Source of the DNA: a bacterium
GTDB lineage: Bacteria > Patescibacteriota > Minisyncoccia > Phycocordibacterales > UBA2100
DNA length: 41,937 nucleotides
Assembly: GCA_030674455.1 (NCBI GenBank)
Contig: JAUSGQ010000027.1
Span: forward strand, 82,786-124,722
Reading direction: 5' to 3'
The position numbers and the translations under genes were made by a program. The notes below the pieces were generated by a model. That model searched no databases, was not told the DNA's origin, and was given only the letters and a program-made list of their open reading frames with translations. Each line of letters begins with the position of its first letter. Position 1 is the stretch's first letter. This document shows, one piece after another, positions 9,142 to 18,676 of the stretch.

Positions 9142-9224
9142 GAGCTGCGGAAGGCAGATTCACGTTCTATTCATTCCCTTTTGGGAGACTTAATCATTAT
9201 TAATTATTAAATCATATATCACTT

Positions 9225-9377
9225 ATGTTAATGACAATTGCGGCGATACTCATTGTCTTATGGCTTTTGGGTGTAATTACGTCGTACACCATCGGTGGAT
9301 TCATACACATCCTCCTCGTTATTGCTGTCATCCTGTTCCTTGTTCGATTGATACGGGGTGAAAATCCGATTAAATAA
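9225..9377 (+). CDS. Small two-helix membrane protein, lmo0937-like family
   Basis: 50 aa: MLMTIAAILIVLWLLGVITSYTIGGFIHILLVIAVILFLVRLIRGENPIK; absent from the ORF track (under 60 aa). Confidence 0.8.
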   Translation: MLMTIAAILIVLWLLGVITSYTIGGFIHILLVIAVILFLVRLIRGENPIK

Positions 9378-9393
9378 TTTCAATGAGGATGGT

Positions 9394-9573
9394 ATGGCAA
9401 AATATGGAGAAAAAGCGAAAAAGAAAATCACGAAAGTAATGCGGGAATTCTCTCAAGGGAAATTGGAGAGCGGTAAGTCCGGAAGAAAAGTAACAAAACG
9501 GAAGCAAGCAATAGCAATAGGAATTTCCGAAGCTCGTCGCGCGGGAGCAAAAGTACCCAGAAGAAAGAAGTAA
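9394..9573 (+). CDS. Small basic protein, DUF6496-like
   Basis: MAKYGEKAKKKITKVMREFSQGKLESGKSGRKVTKRKQAIAIGISEARRAGAKVPRRKK. Confidence 0.75.
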   Translation: MAKYGEKAKKKITKVMREFSQGKLESGKSGRKVTKRKQAIAIGISEARRAGAKVPRRKK

Positions 9574-9600
9574 AAATAGAGAATTTGCGGATTTTTTATA

Positions 9601-9626
9601 AAAAAAAGGGGCCTACTTGCGGCCCC
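9601..9626 (-). terminator. Rho-independent terminator (GC hairpin plus T-run on minus strand)
   Basis: Minus strand GGGGCC-GCAAGTA-GGCCCC-TTTTTTT. Confidence 0.75.
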
Positions 9627-9783
9627 AAGGGGAGGCGCGGTTAACCACCTCCAGCCATTCCTTTAGCTCTGCGCGCCGCCTTGCTTCTCTCTTGCGTTGA
9701 CGCGCAGAGAGGAGTTCTTCTACAGGATTCTGCCCCGTAGATTCCTGGGTCTTCCGCCCAGTCTTTGCAGATACTTCTTTCAT
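9613..9783 (-). CDS. Small charged protein, function unknown
   Basis: MKEVSAKTGRKTQESTGQNPVEELLSARQRKREARRRAELKEWLEVVNRASPWGRK; followed by the terminator; upstream GGAG-type RBS. Confidence 0.45.
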   Translation of the reverse strand: MKEVSAKTGRKTQESTGQNPVEELLSARQRKREARRRAELKEWLEVVNRASPWGRK

Positions 9784-9847
9784 AGGATTTCTCCTTTCGT
9801 GGCCCCGCACATTTATACCACTAATGCCTAGTGATATACTAGTGCGC

Positions 9848-10918
9848 ATGTTAAAGGCTCCGTTTTATGACCCGAATATAACGTACGAAGAAAATTGGGA
9901 AAAAGGCCCGTTCAATGGATTTGCCGATGGCGTGATTTTGCCCGCAGGAGAACCGCGCTTTGATTTTCTAGTACAGAAGCTCTCTTATCCGTTGGGAATT
10001 CCGGCGGGGCCGCTCTTAAACGGCGAATTCGTGCGCGCCGCACTCGATAAGGGTTTCGACGTGCCGGTTCACAAAACGGTGCGCAGCCGCGTTCGCGCAT
10101 GCAACGAGTGGCCGAACGTTCTGGGAGCAGATATTCCGGGCGACCTCACATTGGAAATGGCACAGAAGCCGATTGTTGTTCGTAACGAATACAAAGAGCC
10201 GCTATCTATCACCAACTCGTTCGGCAATCCCTCGTACGAACCGGATGTCTGGATGGAGGATTTGCGAGAGAGCGTGGCGTATGCGAAACCAGGCCAGCTA
10301 GTGATGTGCAGTTTCGAAGGTACGAAGTGGGGAGGATTTTCTTCAGAAGATTATGTGGGCGATTGGGTGCACGGAGCGGAAATGATAAAAAGCACCGGCG
10401 TAAAAGTTGTCGAGACGAATTTCAGCTGCCCCAACGAGGGCGCGGCACAATTATTGTGTTTTGACATACCGAAAGTGAAGCTCGTTTCGGACGCGATAAA
10501 AAACAAAATTGGCGACACGCCGCTCGTCATCAAAATCGCATATTTCGGCGAACGGGAACTGGAAGAGCTCGTAAAAGAAACAGGCAAAATTGTAGACGGA
10601 TATTCTGCCATCAACACCATTCCCGCGCCGGTCGTAAATCCCGATGGCACGCAGGCTCTCCCTGGCGCGCACCGCGTAAAGAGCGGCATTTGCGGGCACG
10701 CGGTGAAATGGGCGGGGCTCGAAATGACTCGCCGCCTCAAATCGCTTCGCGAAAATCTTGGATTGCGCTATGCGATTATAGGATGCGGAGGGGTTACTGT
10801 TCCGACAGATTTCAGAGAATATCGCGATGCCGGAGCCGATGTCGTTATGACGGCGACTGGCGCCATGTGGAATCCCTACCTCGCAAAAGAAATAAAAGAC
10901 ATGTATCCTGACGCTTAA
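9848..10918 (+). CDS. pyrD: Dihydroorotate dehydrogenase-like flavoprotein
   Basis: ITNSFGNPS, VVETNFSCPN, PLVIKIAYF, YSAINTI and IIGCGGVTVPTDFREYRDAGADVVMTATGAMWNPYL follow the DHODH barrel order. Upstream in-frame ATG at 9824 is possible. Confidence 0.82.
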   Translation: MLKAPFYDPNITYEENWEKGPFNGFADGVILPAGEPRFDFLVQKLSYPLGIPAGPLLNGEFVRAALDKGFDVPVHKTVRSRVRACNEWPNVLGADIPGDLTLEMAQKPIVVRNEYKEPLSITNSFGNPSYEPDVWMEDLRESVAYAKPGQLVMCSFEGTKWGGFSSEDYVGDWVHGAEMIKSTGVKVVETNFSCPNEGAAQLLCFDIPKVKLVSDAIKNKIGDTPLVIKIAYFGERELEELVKETGKIVDGYSAINTIPAPVVNPDGTQALPGAHRVKSGICGHAVKWAGLEMTRRLKSLRENLGLRYAIIGCGGVTVPTDFREYRDAGADVVMTATGAMWNPYLAKEIKDMYPDA

Positions 10919-10919
10919 T

Positions 10920-11873
10920 ATGACAGAAGCATCAAAGAGGAAAATAATCGTGTCCGGTTCGCTTGCGTTCGACCGCATCATGGACTACCACGGGCTTTTC
11001 GGCGAACACTTCATTGCCGATAAACTACACAACATCAACCTAAGCTTTTCCGTCGACAAGCTCTCGGTAGAATTCGGCGGCACTGCCGGCAATCTCGCCT
11101 ACAACTTATCCCTGCTCGGCGAAGCGCCGGAAATAATTTCCACGGCGGGAACCGATTTCGGGCCGTATCGTTCGCACCTGCTTCTTTCCGGTGTTGACCC
11201 GACAAGCATAAAAATAGTGGAAAACGAGCTCACTGCATCGGCTGTCGTTCTTACCGATTCCGCCAACAACCAAATCAGCGCCTTTCACGCGGGTGCAGGC
11301 AAATTCCCATACGACACGCCGGTGGAGACCGAAGGCCGGGCGCTCGCTATTGTCGGCCCCGGAAACATCGATGACATGATGACTTTGATGGCGCTCTATA
11401 GAAGAAAAGGGTTTCGATATCTCTACGACCCCGGCCAGCAAATTACGTCATTGACAGCCGAACAACTCAAGGAAGGCATACAGGGCGCGCACACGCTGTT
11501 TGTCAGCGATTACGAATTCGGTCTTATCGCGCAGAAGACCGGCTGGGTCGCCGGCTCGATTCTTGAGCATGTCACAAATCTAGTCGTTACCTTCGGAGCG
11601 GAAGGCTCGCGCGTATTTACGAAAGAGGCAGAATGGAAAGTAGAAGCGGCGCCGTCGGAAGACGCCGAAGACCCGACGGGCGCGGGCGATGCGTATCGTG
11701 CCGGATTCATCAAAGGCATGCTTCTTGGTTTACCGATGGCGACGTGCGCAAAACTCGGAGGCGTTGTCGCGGCATACGCCGTCGAAACCTACGGAACGCA
11801 GACGCACCGCTTCACATTCCCTGAAGTTGTTGAGAGATACAAGAAATCATTTGGAGAGAAGTTGATGGGATAG
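10920..11873 (+). CDS. PfkB-family carbohydrate/nucleoside kinase (adenosine kinase-like)
   Basis: GGTAGNLAYNLSLLG and C-terminal PTGAGDAYRAGFIKGML PfkB signature. Confidence 0.88.
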   Translation: MTEASKRKIIVSGSLAFDRIMDYHGLFGEHFIADKLHNINLSFSVDKLSVEFGGTAGNLAYNLSLLGEAPEIISTAGTDFGPYRSHLLLSGVDPTSIKIVENELTASAVVLTDSANNQISAFHAGAGKFPYDTPVETEGRALAIVGPGNIDDMMTLMALYRRKGFRYLYDPGQQITSLTAEQLKEGIQGAHTLFVSDYEFGLIAQKTGWVAGSILEHVTNLVVTFGAEGSRVFTKEAEWKVEAAPSEDAEDPTGAGDAYRAGFIKGMLLGLPMATCAKLGGVVAAYAVETYGTQTHRFTFPEVVERYKKSFGEKLMG

Positions 11874-11908
11874 CGATTAGCGACTAGCGTTTAGCGAATA
11901 TAGAATTC

Positions 11909-11984
11909 CCGAGGCCTGCCTGCCTCTGGCAGGTGACTCCTCACCTGCAGGGGAGGTGTCTCCTCGGTCCGCCAGCTGGCGGAT
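11909..11984. repeat. Cluster of REP-like hairpins
   Basis: CCTGCCTCTGGCAGG, CCTCACCTGCAGGGGAGG and TCCGCCAGCTGGCGGA in succession in an intergenic region. Confidence 0.7.
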
Positions 11985-12213
11985 TCGCAGTCATTCGTAA
12001 TTTGGAATTCATTTGTAGATTGGCATTTGCACATTGAAGCAGACGATGCTATTTTGAATTTCTGGTCCTTAGAACATTGATTTTTTGTTCCTTGTCATAA
12101 AAGAGATTGCTGAAGCATAGAGAGCCTGATTTTGTATTCGTTGAATCGGACTTTGCATACTTCAATAATCTTTTTGGTTTTTTTGCCAAACCTTCCTGGA
12201 AAGGGAAAAGATC

Positions 12214-12462
12214 ATGTCACCATGGAAACGGATTGCGATTGTTGGGAAGACGACCGCTGATTGGGCGTCTATATTTGCCTCTCTGAGAGAGGCAGTTTCG
12301 AAAGCAGGTCTAGAGAAAGAGGTATTGATCTGGACATGCAGAGAGCGACCCAAAAACGGGCTTATCGACGGCCATCCTATCGACCACATCGTTGCTTCTG
12401 GCGACGATGTATCGGTAGCCGTTATGGCTATCAAAAACAAGCTCGCCAACGGCAGGAAATAA
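12214..12462 (+). CDS. Hypothetical 82 aa protein
   Basis: RBS-like GGAAAGGG upstream; MSPWKRIAIVGKTTADWASIFASLREAVSKAGLEKEVLIWTC...; followed by hairpin. Confidence 0.5.
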   Translation: MSPWKRIAIVGKTTADWASIFASLREAVSKAGLEKEVLIWTCRERPKNGLIDGHPIDHIVASGDDVSVAVMAIKNKLANGRK

Positions 12463-12468
12463 GGTCGT

Positions 12469-12494
12469 GGGAAAACAGTGTGAGGTACTGTTTT
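12469..12494. terminator. Hairpin GGAAAACAGT-GTGAGGT-ACTGTTTTCC after the 82 aa ORF
   Basis: Direct inverted repeat just after the stop codon. Confidence 0.55.
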
Positions 12495-12511
12495 CCAAAT
12501 CAAAATAGTAG

Positions 12512-13882
<1,371 letters not shown>

Positions 13883-14062
13883 ACAGGTGACAGGAAATAG
13901 GTTATAGGGGATAGGAAATTCAAAAGGTATCCTTCTCACATTTGTATGAAGGTGAGACTTTGAGTCTGCATATATGGCTCTGTTGAGGCACTTTAGGCCA
14001 TTGACAGGGGGGCCTTGATATGTTAGGATTGTAATTGTAGAGGAAGTTCCTCTACACCACAT

Positions 14063-14626
14063 ATGCATTCAATAGTAACTACGGCCTTGGGCCTATTTAT
14101 TTTGTCCGGCACGAGTTCAATAAGCAATCCGGCCAATTTACCAGTCATACCCAAAGATGAAGACAAGATTTACTCCGTTGCGATGACGGGTTATAACGCT
14201 GTCTCGGCACAAACCGACGGCGACCCCACAACTACGGCGAGCGGCGCTTTTTCTAATCCGGATATTGTAGCGGCACGCTCTCTAGACCTTGCGGATGAAC
14301 TGCCTTTCGGAACCGTTATTCAGGTTCTGCCGTCCGCAACATTGACCCCGAACTGCGGACTTTCGAGCGTTGAGCCGTTTCTCGGATTTCGGGTCATCGC
14401 CGATTCCATGCATTCGCGAAAGCGAAACCAAGTTGATATTCTTTTTGATTCAGATGTGTCGATGCGCGTCGGAGGCAAAGCAATGAACCCCGCCGTTACC
14501 CTCGGCAAGTGCGCGGGCGTCAATATCCGTGTCGTCGGGCATATAGACATGAAGAAAATGCCAAAAAGCCAAATTGAACTAATGTCGGCCATAGGATTGG
14601 GTGCGCCTCTCTCCGTCAGGAAATAA
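14063..14626 (+). CDS. Secreted 3D (Asp-Asp-Asp)-domain protein
   Basis: Signal-like N-terminus; TGYNAV...TTTASGAF, ARSLDLADELPFGTVIQV and GFRVIADSMHSRKRNQVDILFDS fit the 3D domain. Confidence 0.75.
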   Translation: MHSIVTTALGLFILSGTSSISNPANLPVIPKDEDKIYSVAMTGYNAVSAQTDGDPTTTASGAFSNPDIVAARSLDLADELPFGTVIQVLPSATLTPNCGLSSVEPFLGFRVIADSMHSRKRNQVDILFDSDVSMRVGGKAMNPAVTLGKCAGVNIRVVGHIDMKKMPKSQIELMSAIGLGAPLSVRK

Positions 14627-14644
14627 TCGCGCTATAATTTTCGT

Positions 14645-15574
14645 ATGAGCGCGTGCGAAACGATAGAAATTGTTACGCCTAAGAAAGTTTTGCTCAATGG
14701 TTTGTGGTTCGGCCCCTCCTTCGCCAAGGCTTCGAAGGGCAAGCCTTCAAAACCGAAGAAGGTTATTATCTGGATACACGGGCTCGGGAGTTCGGCTTTC
14801 AGTAAATTGGCAATAGTAGAGAAATTGAAAGATAAGAATACGGCGGTAATAACTTTTAATAATAGAGGGCATGACAAAGTGAGCAGGATTGCTTTCACGG
14901 ACGAGAAAAGAAGCGCAAATCAGACACTTGGAGGAAGTGCGCATGAAGTATTCGAGGATTGCGTCGACGATATTCAGGGCGCAATTAATTTTCTAAAAAA
15001 GGCAGGAATAAAAAATATTTATCTCGCCGGACATTCGACTGGATGCCAGAAATCAATATATTGGGCGAGCAGGAAAGGGGCTCGGGGCCTGCCTGCGTCG
15101 CGGACGCGACAGGCAGGCGTGAAAGGAATTATTTTACTCGCTCCAATTAGCGACTATTCTGCGGAGATGCATTTGAAAGGTAAGAATGTGATTGCGCGCG
15201 CGGCTGCGGCCGCGCGCGCCCTTCTCGCGCGAAAAAAACCGCGCGCGCTTTTGCCCGAATCTCTGTGGCCTGAACCCATAGATGCGCAGAGATTCATTTC
15301 CCTATACACGCCGGACAGCGCGGAAGAAATGTTCACCTACGCTCAACCTAAGAAAATCCCGCGCTTATTGCAATCGGTCAAACTTCCCATATTTGCGCTT
15401 CTCGCAGATGAAGACGAATTTGCAGACCGGCCGGCGGTTGAAATTGCTGAATGGTTCGAACGGAACACCGACGCGAACCTCGAGACGCTTATCGTCCCAA
15501 GAGCAACCCACGGCTTTCGCGGCAAAGAGCTCCAGGTATCAGACGCGATCAAAACTTGGCTTTCCGAGCGCTAG
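14645..15574 (+). CDS. Alpha/beta hydrolase (serine hydrolase)
   Basis: VIIWIHGLGSSAFSK, NNRGHDKVS, IYLAGHSTGCQKSIYWAS nucleophile elbow, LLADEDEF, ATHGF. Confidence 0.85.
   Translation: MSACETIEIVTPKKVLLNGLWFGPSFAKASKGKPSKPKKVIIWIHGLGSSAFSKLAIVEKLKDKNTAVITFNNRGHDKVSRIAFTDEKRSANQTLGGSAHEVFEDCVDDIQGAINFLKKAGIKNIYLAGHSTGCQKSIYWASRKGARGLPASRTRQAGVKGIILLAPISDYSAEMHLKGKNVIARAAAAARALLARKKPRALLPESLWPEPIDAQRFISLYTPDSAEEMFTYAQPKKIPRLLQSVKLPIFALLADEDEFADRPAVEIAEWFERNTDANLETLIVPRATHGFRGKELQVSDAIKTWLSER
15087..15118. repeat. Palindromic element inserted in frame inside the alpha/beta hydrolase ORF
   Basis: GCCTGCCTG-CGTCGCGGACGCGA-CAGGCAGGC, with inner stem GTCGC/GCGAC. Confidence 0.9.
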
Positions 15575-15653
15575 CAACATGCGTATCAGGGAAGTACTGT
15601 GTCTCATTCACCCGCTTCAATAACAGCCAGCTAGACAAGGACAATGACTGTAC

Positions 15654-15689
15654 TGTACATACTCCACGCGGTCGCGTAAAGTATGTACA
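15654..15689. repeat. Palindrome 5' of PaaX-like gene 2 (centre CGCGGTCGCG)
   Basis: TGTACATACT-CCACGCGGTCGCGTAA-AGTATGTACA; right arm contains the start codon at 15683. Confidence 0.95.
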
Positions 15690-16252
15690 TGGGAAAGTTA
15701 GAGACAGAGAATAGGAAACGGACAAAGAGAGATCGGCTGAAAAGAATAATCCTTGAGACAGCAAAGGCTGCCGGGTTTCTCAGCATGGCTCTGCTTCTTC
15801 CCAACGTTCTCGGAGCGATGATGAAAATGGGACTGGTCGCTTCGCCCCGGCAATTCAATGTAGTTGAAAGAGCCTCTAAGCGCCTCGTTAAAACCGGCTT
15901 ACTGGAATGGAAGAATAGTAAATTAAGATTAACGCAAAAAGGCGAAAGGGAATTGCGCAAACTTACACTTTTTGAAGACGCGCGGAAACGGACTCGAACG
16001 TGGGACAAGAAATGGCGCGTACTCATATTTGACATTCCTGAACGCAGAAAGAACTTGCGTCAGCGGATCCGCTATACTCTTCGCGCCATCGGTTTTGTGA
16101 GATTACAGAATAGCGTGTGGGTATATCCGTACGACTGCGAAGATCTCATCACACTGCTTAAGGCGGATTTTCATGTAGGCGACGACATGCTGTATATGAT
16201 CGTTGATGCTATAGAACGTGATGAAAAAATGCGTATCCATTTTGGCATCTAG
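15683..16252 (+). CDS. PaaX-like / Cas2-like-fold regulator (gene 2)
   Basis: WDKKWRVLIFDIPERRKNLRQRIRYTLRAIGFVRLQNSVWVYPYDCEDLITLLKAD aligns directly with gene 1. Confidence 0.82.
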   Translation: MYMGKLETENRKRTKRDRLKRIILETAKAAGFLSMALLLPNVLGAMMKMGLVASPRQFNVVERASKRLVKTGLLEWKNSKLRLTQKGERELRKLTLFEDARKRTRTWDKKWRVLIFDIPERRKNLRQRIRYTLRAIGFVRLQNSVWVYPYDCEDLITLLKADFHVGDDMLYMIVDAIERDEKMRIHFGI

Positions 16253-16297
16253 ATATGTAAGGGTTTGGGCATTGGGGCGGAACAGCCGCCACCACCT

Positions 16298-16335
16298 CTG
16301 TACATACATCAGGCGACCGCATGAAGTATGTACAG
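16298..16335. repeat. Palindrome 3' of PaaX-like gene 2, copy 1 (centre GGCGACCGCA)
   Basis: CTGTACATACATCA-GGCGACCGCA-TGAAGTATGTACAG, 14-nt arms, one mismatch. Confidence 0.95.
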
Positions 16336-16356
16336 ACAACAGCTGATATACTCTTT

Positions 16357-16390
16357 GTACTTACTTCAAGCGACCGCATGAAGTAAGTAC
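16357..16390. repeat. Palindrome 3' of PaaX-like gene 2, copy 2 (centre AGCGACCGCA)
   Basis: GTACTTACTTCA-AGCGACCGCA-TGAAGTAAGTAC, perfect 12-nt arms. Confidence 0.95.
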
Positions 16391-16484
16391 GGTTCAAGAC
16401 TGTATATTGAGAAGTTCTCACAATTTGCTTATGCCCGACGATTTTTGGAGGGCACATTTTTTGTGCTAATATAGCGCGCAATGG

Positions 16485-16607
16485 ATCCCGTTAGAAGTCG
16501 CGGAAGGTGCAACTGATGCGGAGGTCACATATACAATGCATACGCGTCGAATAATTAACAGCGATAATAGTAGGTCGGAAGCGCAAGCTTCCTACTTCTA
16601 ACGGGAT
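16485..16607 (+). promoter_or_regulatory. Putative structured leader of atpB: 14-bp inverted repeat closing on the atpB start codon
   Basis: ATCCCGTTAGAAGT (16485-16498) and ACTTCTAACGGGAT (16594-16607) are perfect reverse complements; atpB ATG is 16606-16608; inner GGAAGC-GCAA-GCTTCC tetraloop hairpin. Confidence 0.65.
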
Positions 16608-17346
16608 GGAACCATCGGGCATTCATGTCGCGCTTGCGCCGGAAGTAATCGGTAACTTATGGGGGCTTCCCATCACCAACACTCTGCTCATGAGCTGGGC
16701 GGTGATTATTGTGCTCGGAACTCTGGCGTATTTTATGGGGAGGAATGTCAAACTGATACCGAGCCGTTTTCAGACTCTTCTTGAAGGACTTTTCAGCTTC
16801 GTCTACGATTACATCTCGGAAACGCTTGAAAGCAGGGACATGGCGAGAAAATTCTTTCCTCTTCTTCTCACGATATTTCTCTTTGTATTTACTGCTAACA
16901 TGCTGGAATTTACGCCCGGCATCGGAAGCGTTGGCATATATCACGGCGAGGAATTTCTGCCGCTTTTTAGAAGCGCCAACACTGATCTGAACGCGACGCT
17001 CGCGCTGGCGATAATCTCTTTTTTCGTGATTGAAGTAACCGGCATCCTTGCTATCGGATTTTTGAAATACTCGCAGAAATTCTTTAATTTTCATTCAGGG
17101 ATGGGATTTGCCGTCGGCATTATTGAATTCTTTTCAGAATTGGCGCGGCTCGTTTCGTTCTCGTTCCGTCTCTTCGGAAATATTTTTGCGGGCGAAGTGC
17201 TCATTCTCGTCGTGAGTTTCTTCGTGCCGTATTTCTTGCCGGTGCCACTCATGCTGTTCGAGGTATTCGTCGGATTTATTCAGGCCGCGATTTTCGCGCT
17301 GCTGACCCTCTTCTTTATTAAGATCGCTATAATGGAACCGCACTAG
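16606..17346 (+). CDS. atpB: F-type ATP synthase subunit a
   Basis: FSELARLVSFSFRLFGNIFAGEVLILVVSF with the conserved Arg; first gene of ATP synthase operon. Confidence 0.95.
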   Translation: MEPSGIHVALAPEVIGNLWGLPITNTLLMSWAVIIVLGTLAYFMGRNVKLIPSRFQTLLEGLFSFVYDYISETLESRDMARKFFPLLLTIFLFVFTANMLEFTPGIGSVGIYHGEEFLPLFRSANTDLNATLALAIISFFVIEVTGILAIGFLKYSQKFFNFHSGMGFAVGIIEFFSELARLVSFSFRLFGNIFAGEVLILVVSFFVPYFLPVPLMLFEVFVGFIQAAIFALLTLFFIKIAIMEPH

Positions 17347-17427
17347 GAAAAGGTATCTGGTATTTTCTATGAAGTTTGTGGTATAAATACCGGAGAAGTC
17401 AAAAAATTATTATTAATTATTAATTAG

Positions 17428-17664
<237 letters not shown>

Positions 17665-17781
17665 TATAACTTTGAGCGAAGCGAATTAGTTATACTTAAC
17701 CCAGCACCTTCGTTTCTTTATGAAACAAAAGTGCGGGGTCTAAGAATTTCTAGCTTCGCAAGCTCGTCAAGAAATTCTAAG
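17665..17781 (+). repeat. Hairpins between atpE and atpF
   Basis: AGTATAACT...AGTTATACT and CTAAGAATTTCT...AGAAATTCTAAG inverted repeats in the gap. Confidence 0.7.
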
Positions 17782-18225
17782 ATGGAACCACTTCTTTCAG
17801 TCTTCGGCGTCAAATGGCAGCTCCTGCTCGCGCAGGGAATCAACTTCGCCCTGCTTTTGGCGATATTGAGTTATTTTCTCTACAAGCCGGTTTTGCGGAT
17901 GATTGACGAGCGTCGCGCTAAAATCGAAGAGGGTGTTCGCACCGCGGAAGCGGCGGCCGTTAAGCTGGCGGAAGCGCAAAAGAAAGGCGATGGAATTGTC
18001 GGAGATGCTTCGCGCGAAGCGGAGACTCTTGTAAAAACAGCTCGTTCGCGCGCCGAGGAGAAGGGAGCCGAAATTCTGAAATCAGCGGAAGCGCAGGCGC
18101 AAGGAGTGCTTGCGGATGCAGCTAGCCGCGCCGAAGAGGCGAAGCGCCTGGCAATCAAAGAAAGCGAAAAAGAAATTACACGGGCTGCGATGCTTGCCGC
18201 GGAGAAAATACTGCGCACGAAATAG
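17782..18225 (+). CDS. atpF: F-type ATP synthase subunit b
   Basis: WQLLLAQGINFALLLAILSYFLYKPVLRMIDERRAKIEEGVRTAE followed by a long Ala/Glu-rich helix. Confidence 0.94.
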   Translation: MEPLLSVFGVKWQLLLAQGINFALLLAILSYFLYKPVLRMIDERRAKIEEGVRTAEAAAVKLAEAQKKGDGIVGDASREAETLVKTARSRAEEKGAEILKSAEAQAQGVLADAASRAEEAKRLAIKESEKEITRAAMLAAEKILRTK

Positions 18226-18241
18226 GCGAACAGGGAATAAT

Positions 18242-18631
18242 ATGGACAAAGCGTACGCAAAGGCATTGTGGGAAATCGTTGAAGGAGGAATGGCGCCGAA
18301 GGCCGCCGTGAAGCGTTTGTGCGAGGTGCTTGGCGCACGCGGGCGGCTCGGTTTATTGCCCAAAATTGCGCGGTCATTCTCAATCCTTTCCTCGCGAGAT
18401 AGGTCAAAAAATAGCGTTGTCCTGAAAGTCGCACGTTCCTCTGACGCCAAACACGCGCTTAAGGAAGCGGGAACATTTCTTAAAGACGCAGGCATTAAAC
18501 TCGGCGATGTGAGAACGGACGTTGAAGAGTCTCTGATAGGCGGATGGCGTCTTGAAGCAGGAGAGCTTTTACGTGATGCGAGTTATAAACGCAGATTACT
18601 GGATATTTACGAAAATGTTTCAGAAGAGTGA
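18242..18631 (+). CDS. atpH: F-type ATP synthase subunit delta
   Basis: YAKALWEIVEGG start and C-terminal LIGGWRLEAGELLRDASYKRRLLDIYENV; position between b and alpha. Confidence 0.88.
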   Translation: MDKAYAKALWEIVEGGMAPKAAVKRLCEVLGARGRLGLLPKIARSFSILSSRDRSKNSVVLKVARSSDAKHALKEAGTFLKDAGIKLGDVRTDVEESLIGGWRLEAGELLRDASYKRRLLDIYENVSEE

Positions 18632-18676
18632 ACTCGTGATACTATGTGTCATTCTTTTAAATAAAAGACCTAGAAT

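Noticed and set aside
11870-11900. TAGCGATTAGCGACTAGCGTTTAGCG mini tandem (similar at 21542)
   Set aside because: Imperfect 8-9 bp units, too short to claim function; noted only as dispersed intergenic repeat debris.
13885-13925. AACAGGTGACAGGAAATAGGTTATAGGGGATAGGAAAT tandem-like stretch after ahcY
   Set aside because: Short degenerate A/G-rich repeat decay; no defined unit or boundary to support a feature.
16298-16390. Two similar repeats about 20 bp apart could be a mini CRISPR array next to a Cas2-like gene
   Set aside because: Only two palindromic units, arms differ between copies, no spacers of regular length, no cas1 or effector; a matching inverted unit sits 5' of the gene. Better explained as paired palindromes of the PaaX-like unit.
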